NCBI RefSeq assembly: GCF_037023145.1
Contig: NZ_CP146091.1
Span: 3,286,001 to 3,350,000, forward strand
Reading direction: 5' to 3'
DNA from: Ralstonia sp. RRA
GTDB taxonomy: Bacteria > Pseudomonadota > Gammaproteobacteria > Burkholderiales > Burkholderiaceae
Length of the DNA stretch: 64,000 bases
The position numbers were made by a program, and so were the translations under genes. The notes under the pieces were generated by a model. That model had not been told where the DNA came from and did not search any database. It was given only the letters and a program-made list of their open reading frames with translations. Shown here piece after piece: positions 24,093 through 31,447 of this stretch (position 1 is its first letter; each line of letters begins with the position of its first letter).

Positions 24093-26033
24093 TCAGTCCT
24101 CGCGCCGAATGCCGGCACGCGCCGGGCAATCGATAGGCGTAGCGGGTTCACTGCCGTCGGTCTCGTTGACGGGGTCGGCGTCGGGTTGGGACTCGGTCAC
24201 ATCGTCGTGTTCGTTGCCCTCGCCCCACGGCATGCCCGATTCACGCAGGCGTTTGCGCTGCGTGCGGTCGCGCTGGAACATCTCGGCCAGTTCATCGCGG
24301 CCCTGCTGGGCGAGCGACACGAGCTTCTTCTGGTCGCGGTAGACCGGGTAGACCTGGTCCATGGAATTGAGCGTGTGACGGCGAAACGTCTGGGCAATGC
24401 GGTGCGCCTCGTACGGCTCCTTGCCCAGACCCTCCAGCACGCGGCGGCCGAGCATCAACGAGCCCTCAAACATCTCCCGCTCGATCACCTCCACGCCACG
24501 GTCACGCAACTGGTACACATGCGACACGTTGCGCGCCCGCACGTACAGCGTCAGGTGCGGGAATCGCTCACGCACGCGGTCCACCACCTCCAGGCTGGTC
24601 TCCATGTCGTCGATGGCGACCACCATCATGCGGGCGCGGGCGGCACCAGCGGTTTCCAGCAGGTCCATGCGCGTGGCGTCACCATAGAAGACCTTGAAGC
24701 CGAAGCGACGCAGCATGTCGATCTGATCCGGATCGTGGTCGAGCACCGTGGCGCTGTAGCCCTGGCTGTACAGCATGCGGCCGACGATCTGCCCGAAGCG
24801 GCCAAAGCCGGCGATGATGACCTGGTTGTCCTGCGGCTCGATGGCCTCCGGCAGGCGCTTCTTTCCGCTGGTCAGCCGCGGCACGAGGATCTTGTCGTGG
24901 AACAGCAGCAGCAGCGGCGTGGCCGCCATCGACAGGGCCACCACCAAGTTCAGCGTGGCCGCGGTCTCGGCGCCCAGCACCTCGCCCGCCACACTGGGGC
25001 CGAACACCACAAAAGCAAATTCACCGCCCTGCGAGAGCAGGAACGCAAACAGCCACGCCTGCCCGCGCGCGATGCCAAAGCGCGTGGCCAGCAGGCGCAG
25101 TGCGCCAATCTTCACCACCAGGAAGACCACCACCAGCACCACCACCGCCAGCGGCTGGCGCATCAGCACGCCAAAGTCGATCGACATGCCCACGGCCAGG
25201 AAGAACAGCCCGAGCAACAGACCCTTGAACGGCTCGATGTCGGTTTCCAGAGCGTGGCGGTATTCGGAATCAGCCAGCAGCACGCCGGCAATGAAGGCGC
25301 CCAGCGCCATCGACAGGCCCACGCTGTGCATCAGCAGCGCAATGCCCACCACCAGCAACAGCGAGAACGAGGTGAACATCTCGCGCATGTTGGTACGGGC
25401 AATCGCGCGCAGCACCGGCCGCAGCAGGGTGCGCCCGCCAAAGATGACCGCCGCCACCACGCCCACCGCCTTGGCCGCCGCCATCCAATGGTGGCCCTCG
25501 CCCGACCCCGCTGAATCAACCGCCAGCAACGGCAGCAAGGCGATCATCGGGATGGCAGCAATGTCCTGGAACAGCAGAATGCCAAAGCTGGCCGACCCCG
25601 CCGGTGTGCGCATCAGGTTGCGTTCAGTCAGCGTGGCCAGCGCAATGGCCGTGGACGACAACGCCAGCCCCAGCCCCGCCACCACCGCCGCGCGCCACGG
25701 GTGGCCGACCGCCATGACCGCCAGCCCGACCATCAGCGCGCACACCGCCAACTGCAGCCCGCCATAGCCGAAGATGCTGCGCCGGAGCGACCACAGCCGC
25801 GCTGGCTCCAGCTCCAGCCCGATCACAAACATCATCAGCACGACGCCGAACTCAGAGAAATCCAGAATCGACTGCACATTCGTGATGAGCCGCAGCCCCC
25901 ACGGCCCCACGATCACCCCGGCCAGCAGATAACCAAGCACCGAACCCAGGCCCAGCCGACGCGCCAGCGGCACCGCTGCCACGGCGGCAGCCAAGTAGAT
26001 GACGAAGTTGACGAGCAGGTCGTGCGATTGCAT
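24093..26033 (-). CDS. kefC: Monovalent cation:proton antiporter-2, KefB/KefC type
   Basis: Inner-membrane K+/H+ antiporter of the CPA2 family, 646 residues. About twelve transmembrane helices occupy residues 5-380, including VLGYLLAGVIVGPWGL, FGVVLMMFVIGLELEP and SQGGEFAFVVFG. The cytoplasmic TrkA-N/RCK domain starts near 405 (NQVIIAGFGRFGQIVGRMLY), with the Rossmann GFGRFGQ and a nucleotide-binding acidic strand end (TVLDHDPDQ). Kef systems protect against electrophiles through glutathione-adduct gating. The C-terminal 60 residues are charged and poorly conserved in type. Encoded 30 bp after the kefF-like gene, so one operon. Confidence 0.93.
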   Translation of the reverse strand: MQSHDLLVNFVIYLAAAVAAVPLARRLGLGSVLGYLLAGVIVGPWGLRLITNVQSILDFSEFGVVLMMFVIGLELEPARLWSLRRSIFGYGGLQLAVCALMVGLAVMAVGHPWRAAVVAGLGLALSSTAIALATLTERNLMRTPAGSASFGILLFQDIAAIPMIALLPLLAVDSAGSGEGHHWMAAAKAVGVVAAVIFGGRTLLRPVLRAIARTNMREMFTSFSLLLVVGIALLMHSVGLSMALGAFIAGVLLADSEYRHALETDIEPFKGLLLGLFFLAVGMSIDFGVLMRQPLAVVVLVVVFLVVKIGALRLLATRFGIARGQAWLFAFLLSQGGEFAFVVFGPSVAGEVLGAETAATLNLVVALSMAATPLLLLFHDKILVPRLTSGKKRLPEAIEPQDNQVIIAGFGRFGQIVGRMLYSQGYSATVLDHDPDQIDMLRRFGFKVFYGDATRMDLLETAGAARARMMVVAIDDMETSLEVVDRVRERFPHLTLYVRARNVSHVYQLRDRGVEVIEREMFEGSLMLGRRVLEGLGKEPYEAHRIAQTFRRHTLNSMDQVYPVYRDQKKLVSLAQQGRDELAEMFQRDRTQRKRLRESGMPWGEGNEHDDVTESQPDADPVNETDGSEPATPIDCPARAGIRRED

Positions 26034-26063
26034 GGGCTGGCAAGAAACGGTGAATCGGGAACG

Positions 26064-26639
26064 TCAGGCCGCGGGGTCGAGATCAGCGGGATCCGCGGGG
26101 TCGTCCGGCAGCCACGGCTGCAACGCGGCGCGCACCTCGGCGATATGGGCGTCGATGACCTCTGGTGACGCATCGTCGGCGTCGTGCAGCACGTGTGGCG
26201 GCTCCCACTGCATGCCGCACAGCGCGGCGGTCCGCTGCAGCGGCAGCAGGAACATGTCGAACGTGTACCCGTGGGTGCCGGCCTGGCTATAAGCGTGCGC
26301 ACGGCCGCCCGTCGTGGCCAGCACCATCAGATGCTTGCCGCGCAAGGCGGTGCCGCCCGGCCCGTAGGCCCAGCCCATCTCCAGCACCACGTCCAACCAC
26401 TCCTTGAGCAGCGACGGCGTGGCGTACCACTGCACCGGAAACTGAAAGACGACCAGCTCGGCCGCCTCCACCGCTGCCTGCTCGATGCGCACGTCGATAT
26501 CGAAATCGGGGTAGTGCCAGTAGAGGTCGTGCATGGCCACGCCCGGCAGGCTGGCCAGTGCGCGCGCAAGCGGCTTGTTGGCACGCGAACGGCGCGGCGC
26601 AGGATGCGCGTAAATCACAAGAATGCGCGATGGAGTCAT
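26064..26639 (-). CDS. kefF: KefF-like flavodoxin-fold NAD(P)H oxidoreductase, antiporter ancillary subunit
   Basis: 191-residue flavoprotein of the KefF/KefG/DT-diaphorase group. The first strand and FMN/FAD phosphate loop are RILVIYAHPAPRRSRAN. FQFPVQWYATPSLLKEWLDV and GKHLMVLATTGG are the family's active-site loops, with the GYTF segment beyond. KefF binds and activates the Kef antiporter and reduces quinones. Operon with the antiporter gene supports that role. The promoter must lie in 26640-27038, shared with the divergent GNAT gene. Confidence 0.9.
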   Translation of the reverse strand: MTPSRILVIYAHPAPRRSRANKPLARALASLPGVAMHDLYWHYPDFDIDVRIEQAAVEAAELVVFQFPVQWYATPSLLKEWLDVVLEMGWAYGPGGTALRGKHLMVLATTGGRAHAYSQAGTHGYTFDMFLLPLQRTAALCGMQWEPPHVLHDADDASPEVIDAHIAEVRAALQPWLPDDPADPADLDPAA

Positions 26640-26884
26640 GGAAAGTCAGTAGACGGGGCGTCTTGAACGCGCATCTTCGCACGGCTATTGTTGAGCGGCG
26701 TTACAGGGCCCCCGCAGTTCATGGAAGCCACCGGATGCATTTGCGCAAACGAAGCGATTCCGGCGGCGCTTTTTGTGCAGCACAGCAATGACCGTTGTGA
26801 GTACACCACAGGCCTGGAAGCCGCGCGCGTCTGCCATAAATCAATGATTTGGCGGGAAATTCTGGCGAAAGCCTGACGCGAGTC

Positions 26885-26913
26885 TTACGGGAAATCCCTG
26901 ATTGTCCTACAAT
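26885..26913 (+). promoter_or_regulatory. Candidate sigma-70 promoter of the GNAT gene
   Basis: TTACGG (26885-26890), 17-bp spacer, TACAAT (26908-26913). It would give a leader of about 120 nt before the GTG at 27039. I see nothing else in 26640-27038. Confidence 0.5.
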
Positions 26914-27038
26914 AGCATGGTGCGTTGCACAACACCCAGTTGCACCCAACTGCGTGCCTCGGAGGCGCCACCCGCGTCTCCCCATCATCACCCCGTCGCC
27001 CCGCAAACAAGGGCGCACACAGAATAGGAAACGTTGTC

Positions 27039-27734
27039 GTGAACCCGCTCGAACTGAGCAAGGCCATCGGCGTCGTCACCCAGGACGACATCGACAAGAC
27101 GGAAGCCGCGCAAGGTGCGCCGCGTTCCACCGTGCTGGTGCGCGAGCTTGCTGCGCACCACCGGTCGCGCCTGCTCAAACACCTGCTCGCACTGGGCCAG
27201 GAAGACCGCCTGCTGCGTTTCGGCCAGGTGGTGGGCGATCACGTCATCGAAGCGTACGTCGACAGCATCGACTTCGACCACGACAAGGTCTTCGGCGTCT
27301 ATAACGAGCGCCTGGAGCTGGTGGGCGTTGGCCACCTCGCCTACCTGCGCGACAACCCGCAAGGGCGTGTGGCGGAGTTTGGCGTGTCTGTGTCGGAATC
27401 CGCTCGCGGCAAGGGCGTGGGCAGTGCGCTGTTCCAGCGCGCCGCCATGCACGGCCAGAACACCAAGGTGCGTACGCTGTACATGCACTGCCTGTCGCGC
27501 AATGCAGCCATGATGCACATCGCCAAGAAGGCCGGCATGCGCGTGCAGTATGCGTACGGTGAAGCCGACGCCTACCTGGAATTGCCGCCCGCCGACACGA
27601 TGAGCCTGCTGACCGAGGCCATCGACGAACAAGTCGCCGATCTGGACTACCTGCTCAAGCGCAACCTGCGCGATGCACGCCGCTTCGGCCAGCGCTTCTG
27701 GCGCTCGCTGGTGCCGCAAAAGCGCACGGTCTGA
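27039..27734 (+). CDS. GNAT-family N-acetyltransferase
   Basis: 231-residue acetyltransferase. The acetyl-CoA pyrophosphate loop is SESARGKGVGSALFQRA (motif A: R-G-K-G-V-G), preceded by the beta-4 strand AEFGVSV and followed by TLYMHCLSRNAAMMHIAKKA, the motif-B helix typical of family members acting on small molecules. The GTG at 27039 is preferred: AGGA lies about nine bases upstream and the domain begins soon after. An upstream ATG frame adds residues with no family character. Substrate unknown. Closed by a strong terminator at 27754. Confidence 0.88.
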   Translation: MNPLELSKAIGVVTQDDIDKTEAAQGAPRSTVLVRELAAHHRSRLLKHLLALGQEDRLLRFGQVVGDHVIEAYVDSIDFDHDKVFGVYNERLELVGVGHLAYLRDNPQGRVAEFGVSVSESARGKGVGSALFQRAAMHGQNTKVRTLYMHCLSRNAAMMHIAKKAGMRVQYAYGEADAYLELPPADTMSLLTEAIDEQVADLDYLLKRNLRDARRFGQRFWRSLVPQKRTV

Positions 27735-27753
27735 TCGCACCTGCAGATGAACA

Positions 27754-27780
27754 AACGCCCGGCTCTGACCGGGCGTTTTT
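27754..27780 (+). terminator. Intrinsic terminator after GNAT gene
   Basis: AACGCCCGG-CTCTGA-CCGGGCGTT then TTT. The transposon target duplication begins three bases later. Confidence 0.9.
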
Positions 27781-27790
27781 CGTTCTGCGC

Positions 27791-27817
27791 CGCCATTATG
27801 ACGGAGTTACCCCTTGA
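27791..27817 (+). repeat. Left terminal inverted repeat of the transposon
   Basis: Twenty-seven bases beginning CGCCATTATGACGGAG, exact reverse complement of the right end. Confidence 0.93.
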
Positions 27818-27969
27818 CTCTTCTCGGGATGTAGCCATCCGTGCGGAGCGTTGTGAACCCTTAGCAGGGAATGCGGTCACGCGCGGCCTCATCGCCGTGT
27901 GAAGCGCGGAGGGCTCTTCCGTACAGAGTTGGCTGTTGGCGGGGTGACCTGCCCCGAAAATCTGCTCAA

Positions 27970-28133
27970 TATTTGCCCAAATTTGGGCAAATACTCGCCA
28001 GCCATACTGTTGAAACGGTCTCAACTTAAACTAATCGGCCTCCCGAAAGCCGAGGCAGTTCACCAGGGTAGCTGGAGCGCGATTCTAGTCCGCGACGTCT
28101 GTGGTTTCGACGACCGCTGTCGGCCGACAGCGG
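27970..28133. promoter_or_regulatory. Two long perfect palindromes in the transposon left region
   Basis: A 24-bp perfect palindrome spans 27970-27993 (core TTGCCCAAATTTGGGCAA) and a 20-bp one 28114-28133 (CCGCTGTCGGCCGACAGCGG). Neither has a T-tract. The interval 27818-28167 holds no gene. They may be regulator sites or transposase-accessory sites. Confidence 0.6.
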
Positions 28134-28167
28134 ACATGTGGGCCCTGCCGGCGCAGAGATGAGGGAA

Positions 28168-28587
28168 TCAAGCCGAACAGTACGCGAGGCACTCGCTGCG
28201 GAATGGCACGCGTGTCATATAGTCGTCGTCCCAAAACACATCACACAGCCCAATCCAGCTGACTTCAATAAGTCCTGCGTGCAAACATCCAAAACTCAAC
28301 GTTGCATCGTAGACGTCGTGATGGCCGAAGACGTAAAGCAACCCAAGCTCCGGATGCGCATACGAAGCGTCGGTTTTGTGCTTCCATGACGTACTCATGC
28401 CCTGCAGTTCTTCGGCGGTACGTGCGTTCATTGTGAAGCCTTGATGGTAGAGCCGAGGTGTCCATAGCTCGTCGTCGAACTCCTGGGGCTTCGCTTCAAT
28501 TTCCAGAGTCCATGTGCCGCCGCTGTAGCGCAAGTTGGCGACTGCAACGTCGAAACGTCGGTTCCGCAAGAGGATGAAATTGTTCAT
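28168..28587 (-). CDS. Hypothetical passenger protein, 139 aa
   Basis: Not recognised. Small, acidic and rich in Trp/Tyr, with a strand-rich opening (NNFILLRNRRFDVAVANLRY, TWTLEIEAKP) and a C-terminal half with paired aspartates (CDVFWDDDYMTRV). No signal peptide or membrane segment. Size and character resemble single-domain immunity proteins of polymorphic toxin systems, and the next gene upstream is Imm11-like, but family membership is not shown by any motif I can name. The first ATG at 28587 is used; there is no clear ribosome-binding site. Confidence 0.55.
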   Translation of the reverse strand: MNNFILLRNRRFDVAVANLRYSGGTWTLEIEAKPQEFDDELWTPRLYHQGFTMNARTAEELQGMSTSWKHKTDASYAHPELGLLYVFGHHDVYDATLSFGCLHAGLIEVSWIGLCDVFWDDDYMTRVPFRSECLAYCSA

Positions 28588-28701
28588 GTTGTACCTATTG
28601 CCTGTGCGTCCGTTCCTGGCCGGAAGCGGTCCTTCGGTTCAGCCCAGCAACGCGGAGCCATCACGAGCAAGCACCCCTCGCCGCCGCTCCACGGGCAGCA
28701 G

Positions 28702-29271
28702 CTAACGGTACCCGTACCGTACAGTGGCCGGGCTAACGAACGAACAGCCGGTGCATCCGGCCGATTCAACCGCAAGAGCAATCTCCTGCTGCAATCCAAT
28801 CCTCTGAACTTCGTCTATCACGGCAAGCTTTATGCCAGAAAAGCACGATTCATTGAGAACCAGCTTTTTCACCCAAAGCGCATCACCCAGCTCGCCGTCA
28901 AGCTCGATATCTGATTTTCCCAAATCAATCGCCTTGATTCGCTTCAGTGGATTTGCGACGAAATATTTGACCTCCGTGGCGGACCCGTTGTACATGACCA
29001 CGGCTGGAAAATATTCTAGCTCGGCGTTGTGAGACGAAAGAACCGCCTTGAGTCTTTCGGATACCACGTGCAGTAGGCCAACTTTGAAATAATCAACCAG
29101 CCCAGGTGGGGCGTCATAGCCATCTTGCACCGCAAGCGTAAGCTCTGGAAATTCCCCAGCTAAACTGACACCACCCATGGTCTTCAGCCCACGCAGTTTT
29201 GAACGCATCGGATTGCTTGCCTCTGGGCAAGGAACCCCTCCGCTAGTATCTACTTGCAGTATCTGAATCAT
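28702..29271 (-). CDS. Imm11-like (DUF1629) immunity protein
   Basis: 189 residues resembling the Imm11 immunity family of polymorphic toxin systems. Family-like features are VDYFKVGLLHVVSERLKAVL, the strand AELEYFPAVVMYNG, then KYFVANPLKRIKAIDLGKSD with the N-P-x-x-x-x-x-A-I-D-x-x-x-S pattern, and a C-terminal GIKLAVIDEVQRIGLQ. Such proteins neutralise a secreted nuclease or deaminase toxin in the cytoplasm. No toxin is encoded in the transposon, so it would be an orphan immunity gene that protects the carrier. Assignment is by pattern, not alignment. Confidence 0.6.
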   Translation of the reverse strand: MIQILQVDTSGGVPCPEASNPMRSKLRGLKTMGGVSLAGEFPELTLAVQDGYDAPPGLVDYFKVGLLHVVSERLKAVLSSHNAELEYFPAVVMYNGSATEVKYFVANPLKRIKAIDLGKSDIELDGELGDALWVKKLVLNESCFSGIKLAVIDEVQRIGLQQEIALAVESAGCTGCSFVSPATVRYGYR

Positions 29272-29414
29272 GTGCGGCAGAACTCGGTTCTCTCGGAGTC
29301 GAAAATCGGCGGGTCACTGCGCAGCGCAAACTGACGGTAGAGCCGACACCTCACCGGGGTGACGCGGCCCGGCGAAGCGTGAACGGCCTGCTTTTGGCAG
29401 GGAGCCGACGGTGC

Positions 29415-29756
29415 CTACAGTCGTGTGGCACCTGCCGGCGTGCTGCCTGATACGCTGGCATTCAGCGGTCGATTCCGCACATGCTGCCAAATCTCGTTGG
29501 CCACGGCTTTCTGAAGTTTCGGCCAACTCACGGGCAACTGTACGAACACACTGTTATTGTTGTCCGACGAGACGCACAGCTTAATATGGCTAACGTGGTC
29601 GTTCGCATCGTACTGAACATGAAGGATTCGCGTGGTCGTTGACGGGTGCCACACCACTTTGCCGAGGAAGTACGTGAGGGCGCTGCCCCGCTCGATTGGG
29701 TCGGCGACCAAATCGAAGGTGCTACTCAAGAACGCATGAAGCTCTTCCTTAGTCAT
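29415..29756 (-). CDS. Hypothetical passenger protein, 113 aa
   Basis: Not recognised. A helix-rich start (TKEELHAFLSSTFDLVADPI) is followed by a beta section (TRILHVQYDANDHVSHIKLC, SVFVQLPVSWPKLQ) and a Ser/Thr/Ala tail. Compact single domain of immunity-protein size. On the same strand as its neighbours with gaps of 143 and 49 bp; no ribosome-binding site is visible at ATG 29756. Coding potential is supported mainly by length and amino-acid character. Confidence 0.5.
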   Translation of the reverse strand: MTKEELHAFLSSTFDLVADPIERGSALTYFLGKVVWHPSTTTRILHVQYDANDHVSHIKLCVSSDNNNSVFVQLPVSWPKLQKAVANEIWQHVRNRPLNASVSGSTPAGATRL

Positions 29757-29805
29757 GTCCGAACGTATGGCAGGTAGTTATCCGAGCAGCCCTTAGTCGG
29801 AACGG

Positions 29806-30327
29806 TCATAGAGCGAGAGAATATCTAGCGTCAGCTAGGGGATGTGTCATCAGGGTAGCTTCTTTAGACAAATTAACCCGCATGGCGGCTTCCGCCACAT
29901 CGACCAGGGGCTGGGCCAATTTGTACTCACGCGCCCCCAAGAACTTCAAGACTAAGGCTAGGTGCCAAATGGATGTGCTACCTGAGTGAACCGGTGAGGG
30001 AAAAGCTGTCGAATGCGTCACCATGAACTTGCGCATATTTTGACGCGTGACTCCAACCAGGTCTGCAGCATCGGTTAGACCGACAAAGTCAGGCCCAGCC
30101 TCGACAAGTTTTGCACTAGGAAGGGCAACCTTCACATCAGCAATAGCGCTCAAGATTGCTTCTTCAGCCGAAACGGATTCACGAACGAACTCGAGGCCCA
30201 GATGGCCAGCTATACCCGTTCCCACCAACGCATCGGTGCAGCCGGCCGCGCCCAGACGCTCAACAATTTCGTCATGGTTCGCGTCTGTAGGGTCCAGCTT
30301 AAATTTGAGGGTGAATTCGTATTCCAT
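29806..30327 (-). CDS. HTH regulator/antitoxin candidate of a HicA-like pair
   Basis: 173 residues in two parts. Residues 1-90 form an alpha/beta domain (MEYEFTLKFKL opening, then AEEAILSAIADVKVALPSAKL), reminiscent of HicB-like partner folds. Residues about 100-135 carry an HTH, VGLTDAADLVGVTRQNMRKF, followed by ahelix ending near FLGAREYKL. The start is 3 bp from the stop of the HicA-like gene, with GGAG upstream, so expression is coupled. In HicAB systems the second gene encodes the antitoxin and DNA-binding repressor, and an 18-bp dyad lies at the operon promoter. Role inferred. Confidence 0.6.
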   Translation of the reverse strand: MEYEFTLKFKLDPTDANHDEIVERLGAAGCTDALVGTGIAGHLGLEFVRESVSAEEAILSAIADVKVALPSAKLVEAGPDFVGLTDAADLVGVTRQNMRKFMVTHSTAFPSPVHSGSTSIWHLALVLKFLGAREYKLAQPLVDVAEAAMRVNLSKEATLMTHPLADARYSLAL

Positions 30328-30330
30328 AAG

Positions 30331-30639
30331 TTACTCCGTATCCAACGGCTCATTCGGACTTTTAGCCAGTTTGGCTAATTTTTCCTGCTGTTTCCTGTGC
30401 GTCGTGCAGTTATCGACAATTTTTCTCAATTGACGAGCGTGGTTATCTGGGTTTTTGGGTGTGCACCATATGCTACTAATACAGAACTCACCGCATCGAC
30501 ACTCCGCATCGTTGTAAGGGCAGTATAAGGAGCCCCACGAGTGTCCCTTTCCCGTGCTTTCTTTGACCCTCCAGCCGCTCTCTTCGGCGTGGCAGATAGC
30601 CTTTTCGATGTCCTTGTTCGAATGTCGTGACCGAGCCAT
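30331..30639 (-). CDS. HicA-like toxin candidate with cysteine insertion
   Basis: 102 residues starting MARSRHSNKDIEKAICHAEE. The sequence GWRVKESTGKGHSWGSLYC follows the HicA plan: helix, strand, then a Gly-x-Gly-His whose His is the catalytic residue in HicA mRNA interferases. It differs by a cysteine-rich segment (CPYND, CRCGEFC, CTP), which could bind a metal, and by a Lys-rich helical tail. ATG 30639 is preferred over the upstream reading because a promoter (TATACT at 30658-30663) lies between them. First gene of a two-gene operon with the HTH protein. Confidence 0.6.
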   Translation of the reverse strand: MARSRHSNKDIEKAICHAEESGWRVKESTGKGHSWGSLYCPYNDAECRCGEFCISSIWCTPKNPDNHARQLRKIVDNCTTHRKQQEKLAKLAKSPNEPLDTE

Positions 30640-30657
30640 TGATGTTGTTAGAAGGTT

Positions 30658-30690
30658 AGTATAGGTGTTCAAGGTTGTCAAGTGACAACC
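30658..30690 (-). promoter_or_regulatory. Promoter and 18-bp operator of the HicA-like/HTH pair
   Basis: GGTTGTCA-AG-TGACAACC (30673-30690) has perfect 8-bp arms and ends 33 bp before the HicA-like start. On the minus strand a -10 box TATACT lies at 30658-30663, so the dyad covers the -35 region; the leader would be only about 12 nt. Position and symmetry fit autorepression. Confidence 0.65.
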
Positions 30691-31082
30691 TGAGTGTGCA
30701 TCTTGAAGCACTTCGCGGCGCCGCATCGTGAGCGACCTTTATTGGCTTGCTAGCTTACGAGGTGCTCTAGGCTAGCAACCGAATCGCCGTTGATATTGTG
30801 ACCGCGATGATGTCGTTTTTGTGCATGGGCGCGGGTGCCCCAATTCTACCGCCTTACTCGTATCGCCAAGTGTCAATATGACGCTGGTTGGGTCGATTAT
30901 CGACGTTTGAAGCTAGAAGGTGCTCGTTGCCGAATCGATGCGGAAAAGGCGATTATCGGCGCCAATCCAGAAAAAATGTCAAAAAGTTTCCGTTACGAAA
31001 TTGCGATTTCTATTACGTAATCGAAAGTTCGAGCTTTCCAACCAAATTTCTCTAAAAATTGAAGCTCGTGGCTCAATGACAT

Positions 31083-31298
31083 TTAGTCGGTCAACTTGAC
31101 TGTGTCGATAGCAAGCGCGCGCATGCATTGCAGAAAGAACGCGAAGCTGAACGTGCCACGATTGATTTTGTTGGCCAACGCCTTGGGTTCCTCGAAGACG
31201 CCGACGCTCTCCAAGGCTCGGGCTAAGCCTTTGTAACGCACGTCTTTCAGGGCCATCTGCGCGCGCAATAACCGCCGTGCTTCGCGTTGCCAATCCAT
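31083..31298 (-). CDS. DUF6471 domain protein
   Basis: 71 residues: MDWQREARRLLRAQMALKDV, then KGLARALESVGVFEEPKALA and NKINRGTFSFAFFLQCMRAL. This matches the small XRE-like DUF6471 plan, in which a helix pair resembling an HTH is followed by the N-K-I-N-R-G-T-F motif. Probably a DNA-binding regulator. ATG 31298 is preferred to a TTG frame further upstream. Divergent from the transposase gene, with two dyads between them, so it may regulate transposition. The stretch 30691-31082 contains no gene I can support. Confidence 0.75.
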   Translation of the reverse strand: MDWQREARRLLRAQMALKDVRYKGLARALESVGVFEEPKALANKINRGTFSFAFFLQCMRALAIDTVKLTD

Positions 31299-31329
31299 TG
31301 AGTTCGATTTGAAACGGAGGTGTCGAAAT

Positions 31330-31365
31330 GCCAGTACTGGCCAAAAATTCCTCAATTTTGAGGAA
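31330..31365. promoter_or_regulatory. Two dyads between the DUF6471 and transposase genes
   Basis: GCCAGTACTGGC (31330-31341, perfect) and TTCCTCAA-TT-TTGAGGAA (31348-31365, perfect 8-bp arms) lie in the 149-bp divergent interval. Likely operator for the DUF6471 protein. Confidence 0.5.
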
Positions 31366-31447
31366 CTCGCATTGTAAACGATGAATCGAGCAAATTTCGG
31401 GGGAATGCGTTCCTAGACACTCTCAGGACCCGTTTTTCGCACAGGAC

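Noticed and set aside
30835..31020. 61-aa ORF on the plus strand
   Set aside because: No start signal, and the composition follows the local AT content; kept as non-coding.
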